Shown here one piece after another: positions 1-10,792 of a stretch of 64,000 bases of DNA. The stretch covers positions 1,860,001 to 1,924,000 of the forward strand of contig JAJUBI010000006.1 of assembly GCA_022419385.1 (NCBI GenBank), given 5' to 3'. The notes under the pieces were generated by a model, which saw only the letters and a list, made by a program, of their open reading frames with translations, searched no databases and had not been told where the DNA came from. How positions within the stretch are numbered: position 1 is the stretch's first letter; the number at the start of each line of letters is the position of its first letter. Source of the DNA: Paraconiothyrium sp. Pb-2020 (taxonomy: Eukaryota > Ascomycota > Dothideomycetes > Pleosporales > Didymosphaeriaceae). The translations under genes and the position numbers were made by a program.

Positions 1-306
1 GAAAGGCGTCCATTTATGAGCTGGAATGCGGTGGACGCTACAAGAAAAGAGCTTCCAATCCAAGATGTTGCGGTACCAGTATCAAGATCTGCTGAAATTG
101 CTGGAATTGATGTGGATACGCTCGTGCTGTCGATGAAAGACACAAATAGTGCAACAGATAAGGCCGGAATAGCGATCAATAGTCTTTTCGGCGATAGAGC
201 ATTCGTCTGGCCGCCTATGCTTCGGATGCTACTGGCATCACTCTCTGAGTGGGAAACCATTGAGTCAGGTCCTTCTCTGTGTGTGGCATCTTTTTCTGTA
301 GAGTAA
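1..306 (+). CDS. unrecognised ORF tail, possibly 5'-truncated
   Basis: An open frame runs from the window edge to a TAG at 304-306, with an in-frame ATG at 16 (96 residues from there). The frame is also open upstream of that ATG, so this may be the last exon of a gene lying mostly outside the window. The sequence is mixed polar/hydrophobic with a stretch reading SMKDTNSATDKAG. I recognise no domain. It could equally be a chance ORF; the main support is its length and edge position. Confidence 0.3.
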   Translation, partial: ERRPFMSWNAVDATRKELPIQDVAVPVSRSAEIAGIDVDTLVLSMKDTNSATDKAGIAINSLFGDRAFVWPPMLRMLLASLSEWETIESGPSLCVASFSVE

Positions 307-840
307 GGCTCATTATGTTTCCTTCCAGTAGTCCCTTTCTCGACATCTGGTGATATATCTCTTGCTTGCGTTGTGGACATAGTGATAGTGTGACAATACA
401 CGTGAGCAATATCTAGGTTACCTATCGCCTCAGTGCCCTAGTCCACGTAAAGATTCTGCAAGCGGTCTGCACATTCTTGCATCTGCAATATCTCGCAACA
501 CACAATGCGGAGAAAGTCAATCACGAAATTCGGCAGAAATCCTTCCGATACGAGGCGATGATGCGATGGTGCCGAAGTGAGGAGCTTAGGGTAAAGCGTA
601 ACCGCCCCAACCTTCCCCACAATTCCTTCGGCATGTCGGCCCACCTTGTTATCGATAAGACGAGTGGTATCCATCCCGACGGCGGTCCGACAATCCCATT
701 CGTCTGACGAAGATGTAGCACACATGGGCGGCATAGTTGTCGCGGGAGTATAGGCCTTACCGACACATAGCCTAGTGCTATAGCAATTCGTCCACATCAC
801 TGCCCGTTTTCTGTTCCGCCAATTTCACATCAGGGCGACA
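307..840. other. intergenic, upstream of amidase
   Basis: No gene seen. Overlapping ORFs on both strands here are mutually contradictory and resemble no family. The last part is presumably the promoter and leader of the amidase gene starting at 841. Confidence 0.5.
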
Positions 841-2270
841 ATGGAGCCGTTCCGACTCACAGCGTCACAAGCGCAAGCCAAGTTCAAAGATGGCAGCTTG
901 ACCGTGGAGCAATATGCGAAATCCCTCCTTGACCGTGTGGCAGAGCGCGATTCTACGGTGAATGCATGGGCATTTCTCAACCCAGAACTGGTGTTAGAGC
1001 GCGCTCGTGAGCTTGATGCCATTCCACGCAAACAGAGAGGACCACTGCACGGCGTAGCGATAGGCGTCAAGGACGTAATTCTCACCAAAGATATGCCGAC
1101 CCAATACAACTCTCCCATCTACGTGGATGATGCACCCAAGGTCGATGCCGCTAGCATCCAAATTTTGAGAGCAAACGGGGCGCTGATATTTGGTGAGCAA
1201 TCTACACTCGATAAGTTGGTCGGCATGAGCTCGCTTCATACCGATACATCTCATGTCGAAGCTATGGACCGCATAGCTGACGAGCTCGGACAGGCAAGAC
1301 TACTACTACTGAATTCGCAGCTACAGTAGTAGGACCCTCACATAAAGGTCCAAAAACCACCAATGCCCATGATCCATTGCGAACACCAGGTGGCTCCTCA
1401 TCTGGGTCCGGTGCCGCAGTTGGCGACCTCCAAGTTCCAATCGGCCTAGGCACTCAGACCGTGGGTAGCACAATCAGGCCGGGCTCTTTCAACGGCATCT
1501 ACGCCATGAAGCCAACGTGGAACTCGATATCACGCGAAGGTCAGAAGCTCTATTCGCTTATCTTCGATACCTTGGGGCTCTACTCGCGAAGCATTGAGGA
1601 CCTAAAGTTACTTCTCGACACATTTCAACTCGTCGATGACGAGATTGTGACACCCTTTAGTCTCAACGGCGCGAAATTCGCGCTTCTAACTCTACCCGCG
1701 CCCGAGTGGCCTGAGCCCGGACCAGGGACTGCTGCTGCTTTGGAGAAAGCCGCTGAGTTATTGCGTGCCCATGGCGCCGAAGTGGAAGAAATCACGCTGC
1801 CAGATGAGTTCAGACCAATGTACAGGTACCACCTGCAGGTTCTTTCCGGCGATGGTCGCGTAGCCTTTCTAGCGGACTACAGTCAAAACAAGGACAAGAT
1901 GCACGAGTCGTTGATTGAACATGTAGAGAACAAAGACAAGCACACACGACAGGATCAGTTGAGGGCTTTCGATGGACTGGCAGCTATGCGACCGAAGATT
2001 GACGCATTTGCGTCCAAATATGCGGCTATCATTGCCCCAAGCGTATTAGACGAGGCGCCTATTGGGCTTGAGAATACAGGTAGCGCGGCGTTCTGTGGTC
2101 CTTGGACGGCGATGCATACGCCTGTTGTCAATGTCCCTGGTTTCAAGGGCGAGAACGGGTTACCTATCGGTTTAAGTGTTGTTGCTGGGCGGTATCGCGA
2201 CCAATACTTGCTAAGAGTGTGCACCGAAATTGGCAGGGTATTCGAAAGCGAAGGTGGATGGCATAAATAA
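841..2270 (+). CDS. amidase signature family hydrolase (one intron)
   Basis: Amidase-signature enzymes hydrolyse carboxamides with a Ser-cisSer-Lys triad. The gene is join(841..1192, 1294..2270), 442 aa. The 101-bp intron 1193-1293 (GTGAGC...CAG, phase 1) is inferred because splicing gives the continuous motif GALIF-GKTTTTEF. Without splicing the frame ends at a TAG at 1327. Catalytic residues can be placed: Lys77 in GVAIGVKD, cis-Ser152 in GGSSSGSG and nucleophile Ser176 in GSTIRPG. The 24-residue Ser-Ser spacing matches the family. No signal peptide is evident, so it is probably cytosolic. Length is slightly short of typical (450-550 aa) but the C-terminus carries the usual GLPIGLSVV strand. 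The substrate cannot be read from the sequence. The start is a real ATG. Confidence 0.9.
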
Positions 2271-3236
2271 ACTGAACAAGCATTGAGATAACATACGCAT
2301 AAACACTGTATGAATGAACATCCAGTTAGGAAATCGTACAACACGACGCTTCATGACTTGTATGATTCTTGTTTCGCATCCACGTGAACCCCAATGCTGC
2401 TCTTCTTCATCATCGATGTGCATAAAGCGTATGTATACATAGACTCTACATTTGATCGTCGAAAGGTTGGTTGCGGTCTGTGATCATAGGATAGAAACCG
2501 GAATGTTGTGCGTTTCATAGAATGATGAGTCCCGTTCTAACAGCCTGGAAGAACATTTGAACCTCTATATTAAGAAGATTTATAGAACCGTAACCGCCCC
2601 GGGGATGACTTTTCGCTCGCGGACAATTGAAAGCTCGTTATCGAATTGCAAGGCTTAGAGAGTAAGGTTGCGAAATTATGTTCCGGTGTGGAGTCATGCC
2701 GATTAACGAACTCTGCATTCCAAATGCACATAGGTCACCGCCGCATTTGTTCCGCTGGAAACAAACATGTTTATTTGCGATTTTGGTAAAGCTCGTGATA
2801 TTCAGAGATCGTGAAGTAGGCTCCTAGGTGTCTATGACGTAGCAGCACGGGAATGATGAGGGACATTGCGTCTCACCAGTTGCAGGGTAGTGGGCCGAAG
2901 AGGGAAACCGGATCACTTCTAGCTCACAGGAACCAGAAACGGAGGCTTGTGGAATGATCAAAATGAATTCTTGATAAGAGCCAGTGATATCGCCAAACGC
3001 TGCAAACAATGATACGCTAAACGACTAGATGGAGGGCTGACATAAAAGCGTGAAGCTAGTATGGACACATGTAGCAGTTGTGAACAACTACTGGTAACCT
3101 TTTTCGTGAAGTATTGTCGCACGCAAGCGACAAACTGTAAAATACTCTCTAAGCTCCAAGACATGGACGACCGAGAATCTGACAGTGGTCGGTTTCCAGT
3201 GCGCATGGAAGACTTTTTTTTGAATAACCCGGAATC
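2271..3236. other. intergenic between convergent genes
   Basis: This is about 970 bp between the amidase and the histidine kinase, which converge. It should contain both 3' UTRs. I see no coding family, RNA gene or repeat. Confidence 0.5.
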
Positions 3237-5647
3237 TTACCGCTCAAGACAGTTTAGCAGTATATCAACCAGCAGCTTACGATCTACTGGCTTCGGGATA
3301 TATCCAGTCATGCCTTTCGCGATGTAACTTTCGGCTTGGCCCTTGAGCGCGTTAGCCGTCATTGCCACAATTGGAACGTCCAACCCAGCGCCTCTGATCT
3401 CCTTCGTAGCTTGCACACCGTCGAGAAATGGCATGTTGATGTCCATGAGAATCACATCGTATGGCGGCGTGGTTTCGGTCGCCATTGACACCGCCTCTTT
3501 ACCATCGATAGCAACATCGAGGTGGTTGAATCCCAATCCGACAAGCATTTTGAGCATTACTTTCCTGTTGATCGGGTTGTCCTCTGCAAGGAGCACTCGC
3601 CGATCTGCCGCGAGTAATCTGAGCTTGTCGAAAGTTGGAGTAGGCGAGGGTGGATAGGAAAGGTTGTCCAGCTTTCTCTGCACTATCTCTAATTGGTTCA
3701 AGTATTCGGCCCGTTTCAATTTGGCCAGCTTGGCTGTGAACCTGCGGCAGGAGTGGTCAGCTAGAATAAATACTTGATAGCTCAGGTGAAAGATCTGGAC
3801 CACCATCCACCCCAACGTGACGCATGTTCGAGAGACAAGCGGTACCCAAGTCTCGGTATGGCTCTGGACATGGTCTTCCAGTCCGAAACGGCGAACTGCT
3901 ATCACATCTCCACATGACAGTCGAAAAAGATACAGAACACATACCAGAAAATGCTCCCTTTACCTTCAGGGTTAGGATGGAAACCAATATCTCCACCCAT
4001 CAACTCAGCTAAACTTTTGCAGATGCTGAGTCCAAGGCCGGTGCCCTTGTATCGCTTTGTGGCGGAGTTGTCAAACTGAGTAAACGGTGTGAATAGTGAG
4101 CCAGACGCTATGGGAGGAACGCCGATGCCCGTATCTATGACTTCTGTCAAGACGGTATAAGTACTCTCATCTTCGTGTTGTAGTGTCGCATGTAAGCGTA
4201 CGCATCCCTCCTCCGTAAATTTGGCAGCATTCGATAGAAGGTTTACTATTATCTGCCGAAATCGAAAGCTGTCGCCTTCTGCAGCGATCGGCAGTCTTGG
4301 ATCCATGAGCGTCTCAAACGATACCCCTGGTTTGCTGACCCTTTGGTGCGCACGGAAGACTGACGAGATAGCTTCTGGAACGCTGATGATATCGCGACTA
4401 ATCGAGAAGCTGCCAGAAGCAAGTTTACTGTAATCGAGAATATCGTTGATGACATGAAGCAGTACCTCTCCTGACTCTTCTATTACATGCGCCAGGTCCA
4501 GTTGCTCGGGGCTCAGTTGAGTGTCGAGAAGTAATGTCAAGGCAGACAGCATACCATGCATGGGCGTACGGATTTCGTGACTCATGTTGGCCAAGAACTC
4601 GCTTTTCAACTTTGAGCTCTCTTCGTATGCCGCAATTAGCCTCGATTCTGCTTTCTTGCGTTCGCTCAGATCTCGTGTGACCTTGCTGAATCCTAAGAGT
4701 ACATCGTCCTTGTAGATAGGGGTGATTACAACATTGGCCCTTTGGAAGTTAGTTTAGAAGATAGCTATAGGTCAGATGTGAGACCGAATCGCACATAAAG
4801 AATATGCAGGGCATAGTGAAGTGTAATGAGATCTACTAGCGCGCATTACGCTGGCCTGGTATATGCTGTGGAAATTGAGAATTTTGTGACGTACTTACCA
4901 AAACCTCGTTCCATCTTGGCGAATCCTCCATCCTTCATCCTCACAACGCCCATCTCGTAGCGCATCACGAAGCTCTCTACCGGGTTTATCGTTGTCGCGG
5001 TCTTCTTGGCTGTAGAAATTGGAAAAATGCTTCCCAATAATGTCGCTCTTAGTGTAACCTTTGAAAGCCTGAGCGCCTGCATTCCAAGTCGCGACGTTGC
5101 CTTGGGGGTCAAGCATGAATATTGCGTAATCTTTGACGGTATCCACCAGGATCTTGAACGTCTCATTTGCGTAGAGTTCTTCTTCCATTTCAAGCTGGCG
5201 TTGATACGCCACAGTGGTGTCTTGAACCTCCATCAGGAAGCATCGGATCGTTCCGTCGCGGTGAACGGGTACGGTACGCAGAGTCCAAATCCTATCGTTG
5301 ATAGATTCGTCGAGAATCGATGGGACGGCAGTGTCTTGAGCAGCGTGAATGCCTTCGCGGACCACAGCATTCGATGGAACTGTCACCTTTGCGCTTAGGT
5401 TGTCCACGTGGGCCCCAAGTAGCTGCTCGCGGTCGGAAACGCCTGAGACAACACAGTATGAGTCCGAGACGTAGGTCACGTGCAGACTGGCGTCCAAGAC
5501 AAAGGTCGGAATGGGCGTGTAGCGCAAGAGATCGAGTACGAGGCTATTACTGTCGTCGCCAGCTACGGTATTCCGATCATCTCCAGCAGAGGATTGAGGT
5601 CGGTGGACGCGAGAGCGAGCTGTATCCACCACGGAAGGCGTGTCCAT
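3237..5647 (-). CDS. hybrid sensor histidine kinase (PAS-PAS-HisKA-HATPase-REC)
   Basis: A phosphorelay sensor that should autophosphorylate and pass phosphate to its own receiver, then to an HPt protein. Model complement(join(3237..3741, 3945..4739, 4899..5647)), 682 aa. The introns restore the motifs GTRFW-ANVV and SIFWF-TAKL. Domains: PAS1 about residues 35-150; PAS2 about 164-275 (DYAIFMLDPQGNV); HisKA with phospho-His304 in MSHEIRTP; ATPase boxes NLLSNAAKFT, DTGIGV and GTGLGLS; receiver with AEDN, phospho-Asp615 in LMDINMP and Lys in YIPKP. No transmembrane helices, so a soluble sensor. The open frame extends to 5782 but only with a GTG; the ATG at 5647 sits in CCACCATGG, a good initiation context. 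It resembles soluble fungal PAS-type kinases; the exact subgroup is not decided. Confidence 0.92.
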
Positions 5648-6472
5648 GGTGGGGAAGCGCCCTGCAGAATCAAGCTGGAAGCAGTCCCTTCCTACGCGCC
5701 CGGCGCGCGGATACAGGTCGACCAGGGCGGTAACATAAGTCGCATGGCTCTGGCATGGCAGCAGGCCAGGTTTTGAGCTCACTACCGAGGTGTTGCAGTA
5801 TTTTCTTTCTGCCGCCGCGTCTGGTCATCGTGATCTAGCCAGTAGCGTAAGCGGCGGCTGCGCTTGTCGCCTGCAATAAGACATATTTTCAGGTTCTCGG
5901 CCAATGCCGTCTGTTCTCCTGCAATCTGACTGGCAGGCGCCGCATGGGCGTCGTACAGACGAGTTCACCGGCCAGCTCTAGCAAGAGAGAGAGCCAACCA
6001 CGCACACGTTGATCGAAATCTCAATAGGTCTCAGAGCTGCTGGACAACGGAACGACTCGAACGCCAAGAGGGGCTCGAGTCAACGCTGTACCTTCCAGAG
6101 ACATCCATCGTTCGAAGAAGGTTGAGTGCCCGCGGGCGTAACCCCGTGACGTCAGACCCGCACTTGTGGGGAACACGTTGACAAGGGTGCTCGCTTGGGG
6201 ACACGGCTAAATGCCCGTTTTTTCTGTCCCTATCGCATCGCTAGGCGTGAGAGCGGAACAGGCCACAGGACTGCAACATCACGGCTTTAGCAAGACTCAC
6301 GGAGTAGCTGGTAAAGAGACGTGACGAAGTCTCGCGAAAGGAACCAGGATCAAGTCATAATGATAACATTGGTGTGCTGTGTGAAACCGAAACATGGTAT
6401 CTCAATGAAACAGACAACAAACACAAAGCGCCCCATTCTATGCCCTGCTGACGACAAATTGGTAAAGCGTGG
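5648..6472. promoter_or_regulatory. histidine kinase upstream region with perfect CRE octamer
   Basis: An 825-bp non-coding gap upstream of the kinase and downstream of the Ytp1-like gene. It contains TGACGTCA at 6147-6154, the palindromic ATF/CREB bZIP site, about 500 bp from the kinase ATG. That such a factor binds here is inference. Confidence 0.4.
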
Positions 6473-7999
6473 TCAAGAAAGCGAAGTCAAGGGTGGTCGT
6501 TCCTTGTCCTCGATAGGTACAGCGTCTTCGTCATCGGATATGAGTCCCTCTAATTCGAACTCTTCCGCATCGCGGACCCTCCGGTCGGCTCGCGCATGGC
6601 CATTGGGGGCGCCATTCGCCCGTGGGGCCTCTGCATCACTCTTAGAGCCTTGGCCCCAGGCGTGAACGGCGTAGAGGTGTATCAGCATGTTGACGACTAG
6701 AACGAGTCAGCGGCGTCCCAAGTGCGGGCACAATATGTGAAGATGATCCACTTACAGAGGAAGAGGAGGAATGCAAGACTGTACAGAATGAAGACATAAG
6801 ACACATGCGTGACGTGAGCATCTGCAAGGATCTGCATCTGTTCCTCAGTGGCCCCCATGAAGAGGAAACCAGAAGCGAAAAGGAGAAAGGGAGTAAGGTA
6901 CTGGAAGCTGTTTGGATCCGTACCATCAGCAGAGAGCGTGTTCCGATCTTTAAGGACGAAAGAAATTTCGATGATCCTCGCCATCCCCGCGGCCATGAGC
7001 GTGTATCCAAAGACGGTGTGGACCATAGTAGAAATGGGCAGATGCTGCGGGTGTGCAGACATACCCCAGCCGGTCAACAGGATGACAATGCCAGGAATGA
7101 GGTTCCTCTTCGGCCTCCCGTCCCTTGTGCGGCTGAGCCAGATCCCCACCAGGCCCGCACACCACCAGATAATACCCATGGTGGTGTGCTGCAAATCGTT
7201 CCCAACCCATGCGGAGCCCCAACGATGCTCGGTGAATGTGTTGACGCAGCCCCACGCGGCAATGACAAGTGAATCAAAGAACTCTTGGCTGCGTCCACTC
7301 CTCCGAAGCCAAAGCTGTCCGACCAGAAGTAGAATGGTGAGCAGGATGCCGTATGCGATGAATGCGCTGCCCATGATGAAATGCGCCAGACACTGGCCAG
7401 TGTGGTCAGCGCGACAGAAGCCCATCGAGGCGATGCCTCCCAGCACGAACTGGACCCAGCTAACAACTGGCATTAGCTTTCCCACCCATCCATGTGCCTT
7501 TACGACCACCTTCCTGACCTTTCCATGGATTCCTCTCTCAATATGAAGCTTCAGGTATATTCCCATCACAACCTGGGCGAGGAGCGTGAACATAAGCGTC
7601 GGTACAAACTTGGCGTGCGCGTTCGGCGCAAACTGACGGCCTTTGTGCTTATGACCCAGGAAGTAACCGATGAGGGCGAGGATGGAGCCGGTCGTCTGCA
7701 CAGGTACGTGCCATCTCGAGCGTATTATTCCCAACACCATTCCTGTGGGGAACAGTATCCCCCATGCTACGGCTTGTACCAGGATGTGAGTCCATAGTAT
7801 GCTATCCTGCTCCCAGTCAGCCTTTGCGCCACCACCATGCAGAATGTTGAAAGCTCACAATGGGGTCATCGGAGATAGCTGATCCTTCTGGTATGTTATC
7901 CATGTGGTGTTCGTGTGCGTTTGTGGTCGATGTGGCACTGAGTAGCACCAGTGCCCCGAACGCGAGGCCGCGACTCAATAGGCGCGTTGACGGCTCCAT
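6473..7999 (-). CDS. Ytp1-like multi-span membrane protein
   Basis: Member of the fungal YTP1 family (DUF2427 region plus Ytp1 C-terminal region), membrane proteins of unknown function sometimes likened to cytochrome b561-type folds. Model complement(join(6473..6696, 6756..7806, 7859..7999)), 471 aa. The introns (52 and 59 bp) restore DDPI-DSILWTHILVQA and FLLFLF-VNMLIHLY, both smooth. The N-terminus MEPSTRLLSRG plus the hydrophobic stretch ending TNA looks like a signal peptide. A short His-rich patch (HEHH) follows, then about nine to ten hydrophobic helices with conserved histidines (GHKHKG, HFIMG, TEHRWG). The C-terminal tail is acidic and polar (SDDEDAV), likely cytoplasmic. The frame upstream of 7999 starts only with GTG, so I chose the ATG at 7999. 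Confidence 0.85.
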
Positions 8000-8311
8000 G
8001 ATCGCCTTCCACTGTGGCTCGTTCTGCCTCGCCAACACGTGTAGATGGTGAGAGAATGGCGACACTCCAACGGCGAGCGTTTTAGTCTAGGGGGCGCTCG
8101 GTGACAAGACGGCGAAGGCCATTGCATTGAAGGATGCCACGGAGGGAAGTGGCCATTCATGCGCCGTTGTTACCGCTTACGTCAAGCTGCTTAGCTTCCT
8201 TCCGCTTCCGAGCGCGCTAAGCTACCATACACCATCCATCGCGCCCAACTGTCAACACCACCCCCGCCTGCATTGTGGAGCTTTCGGTGGTCTTGCGTAG
8301 GTCTCTGCGGC
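8000..8311. promoter_or_regulatory. shared divergent promoter, Ytp1-like / Swi5-domain gene
   Basis: A 312-bp gap between two divergently transcribed genes, so it must hold both promoters. No recognisable binding site stands out. Confidence 0.5.
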
Positions 8312-10075
8312 ATGGCCTTCGCACGACGCGTAATCGAAGTCCCTGACTCCGATGACGAGCCATTCACCTCTTCACCTGAGGCGCCTCTGTATAGTGCTTG
8401 TGGCCAGCTCGACGGAACAATTGAAGAGCCGCCGCAGGACGCTTCAGCTCGAGCGGGCGGCTCTTTCGATCGTACCGATGATAACGATACAAACAGAGTC
8501 GCAAGGCACGATGAACAGCCAGTCGCGGTGGGCGACACTCAATCAACTGAAACCTTTGCAAGAGCTAACTCTCAGCGTGACGCGCTCCAAGAGAACACCA
8601 CTGACCTCAAACTTTCTCGCCAACATACTCTCTCACTTACTGACACATGCGACTCTTACAACTGGCGTCCAAGTGTGCCCACCGATTTGTCTGCCCTGCA
8701 GATCTTGAAAGAACAGGAACATACACCAGCATCAGCATCTGGCGGCAACGTGAAGGAGCCGGTCACCGAGACTGACCAGAGCACCTTCCATCCCTCTATC
8801 GAAACTCCGAACACAACATCGGATGCCAGTTGTGCCGATCAGCATACCCTTGCCGCGGACACCCAACTATTGAATCACGATGAACCGTCTGTCCTTTCTA
8901 GTATACAAGATACCATCGCGTGTACAGCCCCAACACTAGAAGGTAGCCTGCCGACTACAAAGCTCGCAGGCCATGACGAAGCAGGCCTGCTACATTTAGA
9001 CGGAGAGGCCCATCTACAGGATCGTCGATCTGAGAGATCACAGTCTAGTCCACATAACAGAGAAAACGTCCGAAAGGACAGCACTGACGCTTATGATTTT
9101 GATCCCCGCGGCTCTTCGTTTCCACCTAGCCTCAATCCCGTTAATGTTTCGAGTTCTACGAATGGGCGCGTTCTTAAGAGATCGAGGACTACAGATAGAG
9201 CTGTGCCTGTCACCAACAGGGCACAGGAAAAAGACTGGGAACATGCCGAAGCGCCGCAGATGCCTGGATTAGCCAAAGAGGAGGAAGACCTCCAGTCAAT
9301 AACATCACCCAGGCAGGATGCAAGCATTTTCAGCCATAACGTCAATGCGGAGCGCCCCAATCTTGACATGTCTAACCCGCAGTTGGAAGTGACTGCAGAT
9401 CCTGCTTCAAGCCTGGAGACGAAGAAACAACCGGTCAACCAATTCGAGGCACATGGCAGTGAAGCTGTAGATAATAACGATCTGGACCTGAACTTGTCAA
9501 CAGCCGATACATCATCACTCGAACGGACGCTTGTCATGCTGCATGAAATGAGTAGAGGCCACGATGTTACTGAGACCCCCTTGAGAGACAAGAACGGGCA
9601 CGTCAGTTTTGGGGTGGAAAGGAAAATTAACCCCTCTATGGGGGCTGAGACTCCTCGTGTGGAATCCATTCCAGGATACATTCCGGACCCTGGTACGCAG
9701 ACTTCTTCCATCGCAGCCTCAACCGCCAAAGAAACGCAACCAATTAAAGCGAAGAGTGCACAAGAAATTACCCTGGAGGAACTGAGAGCAAAGCGAGCTT
9801 CTCTCATTGCATCCCTTGCTGCTTTGCCTGTCATCCGAAACATCATCGCGAATACCGACTCTCTGGATACGAGCTCTCAAAAATCCCCTGTGGAACCCAC
9901 CGACGGCGATGTCATGTCAGCCGCACAACAAATCAACAGAAAGCATATCAAGCTCTTGCATGAGTACAATGAGATCAAGGATGTTGGCCAGGGTTTAATG
10001 GGTCTCATCGCGGATCAGCGTGGCGTGAGGATTGTGGAGGTGCAAGACGAGTTCGGTGTTGATGCTAAAGATTGA
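8312..10075 (+). CDS. Swi5/Sae3-family recombination protein with long disordered N-terminus
   Basis: Swi5 (Sae3 in budding yeast) partners with Sfr1/Mei5 to help Rad51/Dmc1 strand exchange. The last ~100 of 587 residues match the family: a helix TLEELRAKRASLIASLAALP, then HIKLLHEYNEIKDVGQGLMG, then LIADQRGVRIVEVQDEFGVD. Family members are usually 80-300 aa. Here some 480 residues precede the domain, low-complexity and rich in Ser, Thr, Asp and Glu, consistent with disorder. The first open codon at 8273 is TTG. The ATG at 8312 begins MAFARRVIEVPDSDDEP, whose VIEVPDSDDEP stretch looks like a SUMO-interacting or phospho-acidic motif (inference). Single exon. Confidence 0.85.
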   Translation: MAFARRVIEVPDSDDEPFTSSPEAPLYSACGQLDGTIEEPPQDASARAGGSFDRTDDNDTNRVARHDEQPVAVGDTQSTETFARANSQRDALQENTTDLKLSRQHTLSLTDTCDSYNWRPSVPTDLSALQILKEQEHTPASASGGNVKEPVTETDQSTFHPSIETPNTTSDASCADQHTLAADTQLLNHDEPSVLSSIQDTIACTAPTLEGSLPTTKLAGHDEAGLLHLDGEAHLQDRRSERSQSSPHNRENVRKDSTDAYDFDPRGSSFPPSLNPVNVSSSTNGRVLKRSRTTDRAVPVTNRAQEKDWEHAEAPQMPGLAKEEEDLQSITSPRQDASIFSHNVNAERPNLDMSNPQLEVTADPASSLETKKQPVNQFEAHGSEAVDNNDLDLNLSTADTSSLERTLVMLHEMSRGHDVTETPLRDKNGHVSFGVERKINPSMGAETPRVESIPGYIPDPGTQTSSIAASTAKETQPIKAKSAQEITLEELRAKRASLIASLAALPVIRNIIANTDSLDTSSQKSPVEPTDGDVMSAAQQINRKHIKLLHEYNEIKDVGQGLMGLIADQRGVRIVEVQDEFGVDAKD

Positions 10076-10792
10076 TGATTGCGTTCCCTGATAGACGTGG
10101 TTTTCAGCGGCGTTCTGATGTTTTCACTCACTCCATATAAGATACCCAAATTTTCGGCATTCTTCTTATCTGTTAGGGTTTCAGTTATAGCTGTGACCGG
10201 TCACTTCTGAGCCTTATTCATCTCTTCCTCTTTTTGATGCTATACTATGAGCTTGCATCCCATAGGCACGTACACCGAAAAAGTGCGGTCTAGCGGGGGG
10301 TTAGATCATGCTTCAATACTCCAGCCATTACAACTTTGACTTTTCCAACCTGTAGCTTTTGTAGCTAAGACATTTACCAGAGGATATTAACCTGTCTCTG
10401 TTGCTGCACACTTCTACTATACTATTAAACCCACAAAAAGCAGTTGAGCAAACTGATTACTGTTGTTGTTGTGCTTGACTCACCGTACAATAGGGGCTAG
10501 GTTGGTCGTGAGCCGTAAGTAAATGGATTAGACCTAGAGATAATTGAACATTACTACATCATAGCTATGCATTCACGCTAAATGCGCCCATGCCTATCCT
10601 TCCCAGCACACTCGTGCTATCATGTCTTCCATAATGAAACAAACGGGGTATCCTTTCAAAATGGCGTCATCATACCAAAACACATACTCGCGACCTGTTA
10701 AGACACAGTACAGAACTGATCGCACATCGGGTCACCCCTAGGTTGGAAAAGAGGGTCAGTACAAGCATATTGAAGATTGAAACAGTACGCGT
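10076..10792. other. intergenic between convergent genes
   Basis: About 720 bp holding the 3' UTRs of the Swi5-domain gene and the MINDY gene. AT-richer than its flanks, with several poly-T/poly-A runs. No gene seen. Confidence 0.5.

Noticed and set aside
5648..5782. N-terminal extension of the histidine kinase
   Set aside because: The extended frame starts with GTG, and the ATG at 5647 has a better context.
8000..8065. Extra N-terminus for the Ytp1-like protein
   Set aside because: It begins with GTG and would hide the signal peptide that starts at the ATG at 7999.
9091..9846. 251-codon minus-strand ORF
   Set aside because: Shadow of the Swi5-domain gene on the other strand; composition is complementary Ser/Leu-rich.
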